A stretch of 64,000 nt of DNA from CAZKAP01 sp964552195 (lineage in GTDB: Bacteria > Bacteroidota > Bacteroidia > Flavobacteriales > Flavobacteriaceae), in assembly GCA_964552195.1 (NCBI GenBank), contig CAZKFM010000004.1:165997-229996 (forward strand). The letters are read 5' to 3'. Positions 61,950-64,000 of this stretch are shown here, piece by piece. How positions within the stretch are numbered: position 1 is the stretch's first letter; each line of letters starts with the position of its first letter. The notes under the pieces were generated by a model that saw only the letters and a list, made by a program, of their open reading frames with translations, did no database searches and was not told where the DNA came from. The position numbers and the translations under genes were made by a program.

Positions 61950-62349
61950 CTTCTTACGTTGCCCTTTCTAACTGGCGCATACTAAAGGTATTAAATTCAC
62001 GATTTGGCCATTCCATTAAATGCACAGTCCCGGTAATAAAACCCGACATAGTTCGAGGAAGTTGAGTGGCAGTGAAATACCATGCTGTAATGAGGCCATG
62101 TCTCCTTGCTGCGAGATCAGGCAGAGGTCATAAATCCATACGGGGTAAGCAATTTGCCCCCGCGCTCATTCGTAGCGAGCTTAAAATAGTATACTCATTT
62201 GATATTATTAAAAAAACATTAATACGTTCATGAATAGCATTGATTTTATGTAAAGTGTACAGATTGCGTTTCTGCCTGGAACCACAGTAACCTGAACATC
62301 ACATACCCCCGGTATTTTTTGCGCAGCATGCTCAACAACACATAGTACT
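61950..62349. other. Intergenic region
   Basis: About 400 bases without a supported gene, with an A+T-rich stretch near 62190-62260. It must hold the promoter of the SET/hydrolase pair. I see no hairpin of note, no repeats and no mobile-element end. Confidence 0.5.
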
Positions 62350-62607
62350 GTGAAAATTCATAACCTACTGGCATTCTTTTTCGTTAGCGCCGCACTCTTT
62401 CTTTCGGGCAGCGGTCCGAACAAAACAAATGACGGCTGCGAAGGCATTCCTCTGGGATATAATTTGTTAGAATTGAACTTGGAATCCATGATGGGCATGT
62501 TCTTATGGCAAACCGGACCCTTAGATGGATTTCGCACCTATCCTAGTGGTTTTTTCACTTCTCAAAGTTATATAGCTAAATACCAAATACCCGAAGCGTC
62601 AATTTAG
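62350..62607 (+). CDS. Small hypothetical exported protein, doubtful
   Basis: 85 residues from a GTG start. A signal-like hydrophobic start (LLAFFFVSAALFLSGSG) is followed by a short, Leu-, Met- and aromatic-containing tail with one Cys. It has no family. It sits 20 bases before the next gene on the same strand. It could be a real small exported gene or chance coding; evidence is only the signal-like start and the neighbour. Confidence 0.35.
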   Translation: MKIHNLLAFFFVSAALFLSGSGPNKTNDGCEGIPLGYNLLELNLESMMGMFLWQTGPLDGFRTYPSGFFTSQSYIAKYQIPEASI

Positions 62608-62627
62608 ATAAGACATATATTTACACA

Positions 62628-63203
62628 ATGAAAAAATTCAAAGTTGTCCTAATCATCCTGTTTGCCATTCCGTTAATGACGGCTTGTTGTAATGAGGATA
62701 CTTACGAGTTAACTATAACGGGTGTGGAAACAAGGGCATTCATCCTCGATGAGAACAATGCTCGTTACGAGTTTGATCGGCAGGATCCGATCGATAAATC
62801 CGACTTAATCCTCGCAATTGAATTTACTGAAGTCGAGGAAATTACCTCAAATCAGGTTTTGGACAAGGAACGCACGGGAGTCCGTGTTATGGACGCAGCT
62901 GTCGTTCCCTACTGTGAGGATCAGGTTCTTATTTATAAAAACAGCGTTGAGCGTGTCAAGATTGAAATTATCGACACGGAAAATAACAACACCAAAATGG
63001 ATATCACGGATCAGTTCGTAGTAATCGGCTCACAAGTGTCAATATCCCAGTACATTTCTGAAAATATTCCAGGCCTGAGGGGATTTGAAGTCACATTAAC
63101 CGATATCCGCAATATTCCCGATCGAATCGAATATGAAATCGAAGTCACCTTGGATGACGGTTCTCAGGTGCTTGCATCCGGAGGAGAGATCCGTTTTAAT
63201 TAA
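62628..63203 (+). CDS. Hypothetical lipoprotein
   Basis: 191 residues. Signal peptide with MTACC, Cys20 as likely anchor. The mature part (YELTITGVETRAFILDENNARYEF, KSDLILAIEFTEVEEI) is strand-rich and acidic; pairs of Cys (20-21 and about 90) give little. It resembles unnamed Bacteroidota lipoproteins of about 190 residues; no known role. The start has a TATATTTA sequence just before. It is followed by a gap and the tRNA. Confidence 0.75.
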   Translation: MKKFKVVLIILFAIPLMTACCNEDTYELTITGVETRAFILDENNARYEFDRQDPIDKSDLILAIEFTEVEEITSNQVLDKERTGVRVMDAAVVPYCEDQVLIYKNSVERVKIEIIDTENNNTKMDITDQFVVIGSQVSISQYISENIPGLRGFEVTLTDIRNIPDRIEYEIEVTLDDGSQVLASGGEIRFN

Positions 63204-63390
63204 CCGATCGCGGTGGATGGGATGCGGCGCAATTACACCGATGCTCATCCGGAAACGACCAGGTGATGCCCCCTTTCATCTCGTACTACCAGAAATCAGA
63301 ATTCGATTCTTTCAGTTTCACCAGTAAATGCAAATTGAGAATAATTCTATCTTGATTTAATTACAATCACTATTTTTGCAGTCCATTTTT

Positions 63391-63464
63391 CGGGATGTGG
63401 CGCAGTCTGGTAGCGTACACGCATGGGGTGCGTGTGGTCGCTGGTTCGAATCCAGTCATCCCGA
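63391..63464 (+). tRNA. tRNA-Pro (anticodon GGG)
   Basis: A 74-base cloverleaf: acceptor CGGGATG (63391-63397) with CATCCCG (63457-63463), D arm with GGTAGC, anticodon stem CACGC (63418-63422) with GCGTG (63430-63434), anticodon GGG at 63425-63427, T arm CTGGTTCGAATCCAG. The discriminator A follows; CCA is not encoded. It decodes proline codons CCC and CCU. It stands alone next to insertion-sequence debris. Confidence 0.97.
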
Positions 63465-63469
63465 CCTCT

Positions 63470-63497
63470 GAAACCCTCAGCATTTGCTGGGGGTTTC
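63470..63497 (+). terminator. Terminator after the tRNA
   Basis: A 12-base-pair stem, 63470-63481 with 63486-63497 (one G-T pair), loop ATTT. A weak T-run follows (TTCTTCATTT). It probably ends the tRNA transcript. Confidence 0.8.
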
Positions 63498-63675
63498 TTC
63501 ATTTAAGGGGTGTTAGTGGGCTGTCCTTGTTGAGATTCTAAATGGACAATTTGCACCAATTTTGCACAGAATATGCCATTATGTGTACATAATGAGAAAA
63601 TGTAAAGGGTACAGTACAAGGTGCAGTATTTCTTGAAAAACACTTGTGCCTTTTCCCTCCCCCCCCGGTTTACTT

Positions 63676-63972
63676 TTAAATTTTTATATGTAACCAATGG
63701 TACGAAATCTTGGGAGTGTTACAGTGTTTACAGGTGTACTGGCTGCCCTTATCGGAATTGATGATCTCCGGTTTTCCGTAACGGGCCACACAGTCCCTAA
63801 GCAGCTCCGTCTGATTTTCCTTCTCCAGGGTATTGGAAATCTGCCAACCGACGATAAACCGGCTGTAGAGATCGATCACTGCCGTGAGGTACATATGCCC
63901 TTTGCGCATGGGGATGTAGGTGATGTCGATGGCCCAGACCTGATTGTGGCTATTTCGGAGTGATGGTGCCAC
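63676..63972 (-). pseudogene. IS3-family transposase (rve/DDE) fragment, broken at both ends
   Basis: Over about 70 residues the minus strand matches the catalytic core of an IS3 OrfB: NQVWAIDITYIPMRKG, AVIDLYSRFIVGWQISNTLE, and GKPEIINSDKGSQYT. The first two Asp of the DDE triad are there; the third (Glu) is missing, since homology stops after GSQYTCKH and random sequence follows to a stop. In the upstream direction homology ends near NQVW, and a TGA is in frame 22 codons further. So it is a remnant. It lies next to direct repeats of another element at 63953-63995. Located 210 bases from the tRNA. Confidence 0.85.
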
Positions 63973-63995
63973 CTGTTTCGGTCAAATGGTGCCAC
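63953..63995. repeat. Two 23-base-period direct repeats, likely end of an IS21-type element
   Basis: TTTCGG, 4 bases, ATGGTGCCAC occurs at 63953-63972 and again at 63976-63995. The 20-base units differ only in their 4 inner bases. Multiple direct repeats at the ends are the pattern of IS21-family elements, where IstA binds them. The repeat goes on to the window edge, so the element itself is outside. It looks inserted into the IS3 transposase gene. Confidence 0.65.
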
Positions 63996-64000
63996 TTTGA

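Noticed and set aside
63391..63464. tRNA-Pro as attachment site of an integrated element
   Set aside because: I found no copy of the tRNA 3' end and no integrase gene in the window. The IS remnants alone do not show site-specific integration.
63503..63697. 64-codon minus-strand frame between tRNA and the IS fragment
   Set aside because: Low-complexity Cys/Tyr-rich product (CTLYCTLY), no family, in non-coding DNA.

Overview
The window reads as chromosomal DNA of a Bacteroidota bacterium, most likely a marine-type member of the Flavobacteriia with a fairly high G+C content. The evidence is the gene content: a type IX secretion C-terminal domain on a giant SprB-like repeat protein, a TonB receptor with a carboxypeptidase-like N-terminal domain, a CzcA efflux pump fused to its outer-membrane factor, DUF6090, many Bacteroidota-style lipoproteins, an aerobic propionyl-CoA pathway, and promoter-like sequences resembling TTTG / TAnnTTTG. 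The genus cannot be fixed from the sequence alone.

Bases 1-9540: chromosome partitioning genes parB (cut by the left edge) and parA, then a minus-strand run of methylmalonyl-CoA mutase (mutB, mutA), a DivIC/FtsB-like septum protein and uridine kinase. Divergent from these is a three-gene biotin-dependent acyl-CoA carboxylase, probably propionyl-CoA carboxylase. Together the two clusters link propionyl-CoA to succinyl-CoA. Bases 9539-14346: a compact MurNAc recycling cluster, ampG-nagZ-anmK on the minus strand with 4-base start/stop overlaps, and murQ diverging only 28 bases away. Bases 14355-28161: a lipoprotein aldose dehydrogenase, a 2737-residue surface repeat protein, an M13 peptidase lipoprotein and a membrane-anchored TPR protein.

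Bases 28158-35447: a beta-propeller phytase with its TonB receptor, a cold-shock protein, and an ECF sigma factor with a membrane anti-sigma-like protein and an outer-membrane protein. Bases 35644-41593: a heavy-metal RND efflux operon led by a small His-rich exported protein. Bases 41786-46306: envelope genes of unknown role, including a YkuD-like lipoprotein with an altered catalytic motif. Bases 46434-50291: a DUF1080/PA14 protein and a cytochrome-linked beta-propeller protein broken by a one-base frameshift. Bases 50325-54741: a GH2 beta-mannosidase lipoprotein and a short alpha-glucan phosphorylase homologue lacking the PLP lysine.

Bases 55479-63203: MscS channel, a corA gene interrupted by an in-frame TAA, small membrane proteins, DUF2200, DUF6090, an exported RidA homologue, an alpha/beta hydrolase, a SET-domain protein and a small lipoprotein. 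The right edge holds tRNA-Pro(GGG) and a broken IS3-type transposase piece next to 23-base direct repeats that look like the end of a second insertion sequence.

No complete new defence or mobile system was seen. The most unusual signals are the altered or broken enzymes (phosphorylase, YkuD-like protein, corA, cytochrome gene), the internal signal-peptide-like linker in the efflux fusion, and the nested insertion-sequence remnants.
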